Source of the DNA: Candidatus Poribacteria bacterium
GTDB taxonomy: Bacteria; Poribacteria; WGA-4E; WGA-3G
Direction: 5' to 3'
NCBI GenBank assembly: GCA_028824575.1
Contig: JAPPDN010000514.1
Location: 1,165 to 7,230 of the forward strand
Length of the DNA: 6,066 bases
In this document: piece by piece, positions 5,467-6,066 of the stretch
Layout of the letters: every line of letters begins with the position of its first letter
How positions within the stretch are numbered: position 1 is the stretch's first letter
The notes under the pieces: generated by a model
What the model was told of the DNA's origin: nothing
Databases searched by the model: none
Seen by the model: the letters and a program-made list of their open reading frames with translations, nothing else
Position numbers and translations under genes: made by a program

Positions 5467-6066
5467 ATGCTCAAAATTACCTTTGTTTTGTCGCTATGTG
5501 CGCTCCTGATCATTCCCTGCCTCAGTATCGCTAACGTCGCAGAAGACGGACTCGTCGCCTACTGGCCCTTTGATGAAGGCGATGGTAAAAAAGCCGAAGA
5601 TGTCACGGGCAATGGACATGACGGAGAATTTAACGGAAATCCCAAGTGGATTGATGGAAAATTCGGGACCGGACTCGAATTTGACGGTGAGGAGGACCAC
5701 GTCGTTGTCGCGGATGATGCCGCTTTAGCAATTGAAGAAAATATCACCTTTATGGCGTGGTTCAGTCCAAATGATGTACTCACCAGCCGACGCTTGATGG
5801 TCAAAAACGACTCCATCTTCGTTATTTTCGACTTCGGCAATAAAGACAGTATCGACTTTCTCGTCAAACCGAACAACACTTTTGCTGAATCAACAACAAC
5901 CGATTGGAAAGTCGGTGAGTGGTATCACTTCGCTGGAACATTCGATGGAAAAACAATGAAGGTCTACGTGAACGGTAAACTTGAAGGCGACGCTGCCAAC
6001 GGTGTGCCGATCGCACCTTCCGCATTAGAACTCTGGATCGGTGGTGACGATTTCGGCCGACCAACA
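5467..6066 (+). CDS. secreted LamG / concanavalin A-like domain protein (3' partial)
   Basis: The first 200 codons are present and the frame is still open at the right edge. The N-terminus is a Sec signal peptide: K3, hydrophobic core around 4-17, and probable cleavage after SIA (20-22), so the protein is exported. C18 follows Pro and does not form a proper lipobox. The mature part opens directly with a LamG-like jelly roll (LamGL/Laminin_G_3 type): GLVAYWPFDEGDG (28-40), DVTGNGHDGEFNG (45-57), FGTGLEFDGEEDHVVV (66-81), ITFMAWFSP (93-101), WYHFAGTFDGKTMKVYVNGK (152-171) and LELWIGG (187-193). These are the standard landmarks of the fold, which usually binds carbohydrate or acts as an adhesion or spacer domain. 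The truncated part could hold more LamG copies, a sulfatase or another extracellular domain, which cannot be judged here. It has its own promoter and ribosome binding site, so it is independent of the upstream genes. Confidence 0.93.
   Translation, partial: MLKITFVLSLCALLIIPCLSIANVAEDGLVAYWPFDEGDGKKAEDVTGNGHDGEFNGNPKWIDGKFGTGLEFDGEEDHVVVADDAALAIEENITFMAWFSPNDVLTSRRLMVKNDSIFVIFDFGNKDSIDFLVKPNNTFAESTTTDWKVGEWYHFAGTFDGKTMKVYVNGKLEGDAANGVPIAPSALELWIGGDDFGRPT

Noticed and set aside
5494..6064. Several minus-strand reading frames opposite the LamG gene
   Set aside because: They lie entirely against a clear signal peptide plus LamG coding sequence and have low-complexity Ser/Pro-rich translations.

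Overview
The window reads as bacterial accessory sequence, probably from a Candidatus Poribacteria-like lineage or a similar uncultivated marine or sponge-associated bacterium. Three things suggest this: the intergenic palindromic repeat families, which I recall from Poribacteria assemblies; a secreted LamG-type (concanavalin A-like) protein, a class abundant in that phylum; and a TIM-barrel gene next to a methyltransferase. The assignment rests on memory of sequence style, not on a search.

Layout, all genes on the + strand. (1) 1-863: a TIM-barrel, aldo/keto-reductase-like protein. The partial codon at the left edge is xTG, so the start may lie exactly one base outside. (2) 781-1452: a class I SAM-dependent methyltransferase that overlaps the first gene; the two probably share a transcript. 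(3) 1453-1915: a non-coding stretch packed with small palindromes: a pair of 26-base hairpin repeats, three related 13-base hairpins in a shared flank context, and a GGGCGAT/ATCGCCC hairpin. It ends in a plausible promoter. (4) 1916-3556 and 3532-5256: two large, mostly alpha-helical proteins (546 and 574 aa) in different frames, overlapping by 25 bases. I see no enzymatic motif in either. They look like the two halves of one large helical-repeat scaffold protein, now either split by a frameshift or expressed as a translationally coupled pair. (5) 5257-5466: a short gap with a degenerate direct repeat, a strong extended -10 promoter and a strong ribosome binding site. (6) 5467 to the right edge: the first 200 codons of a secreted LamG-domain protein.

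The best candidate for something undescribed is the pair at 1916-5256. It is more A/T-rich than its neighbours, preceded by a repeat cluster, apparently driven by its own promoter, and resembles the helical sensor or scaffold regions of very large bacterial proteins often found in defence-type loci. No effector domain is visible here, so a defence role is only a hypothesis.
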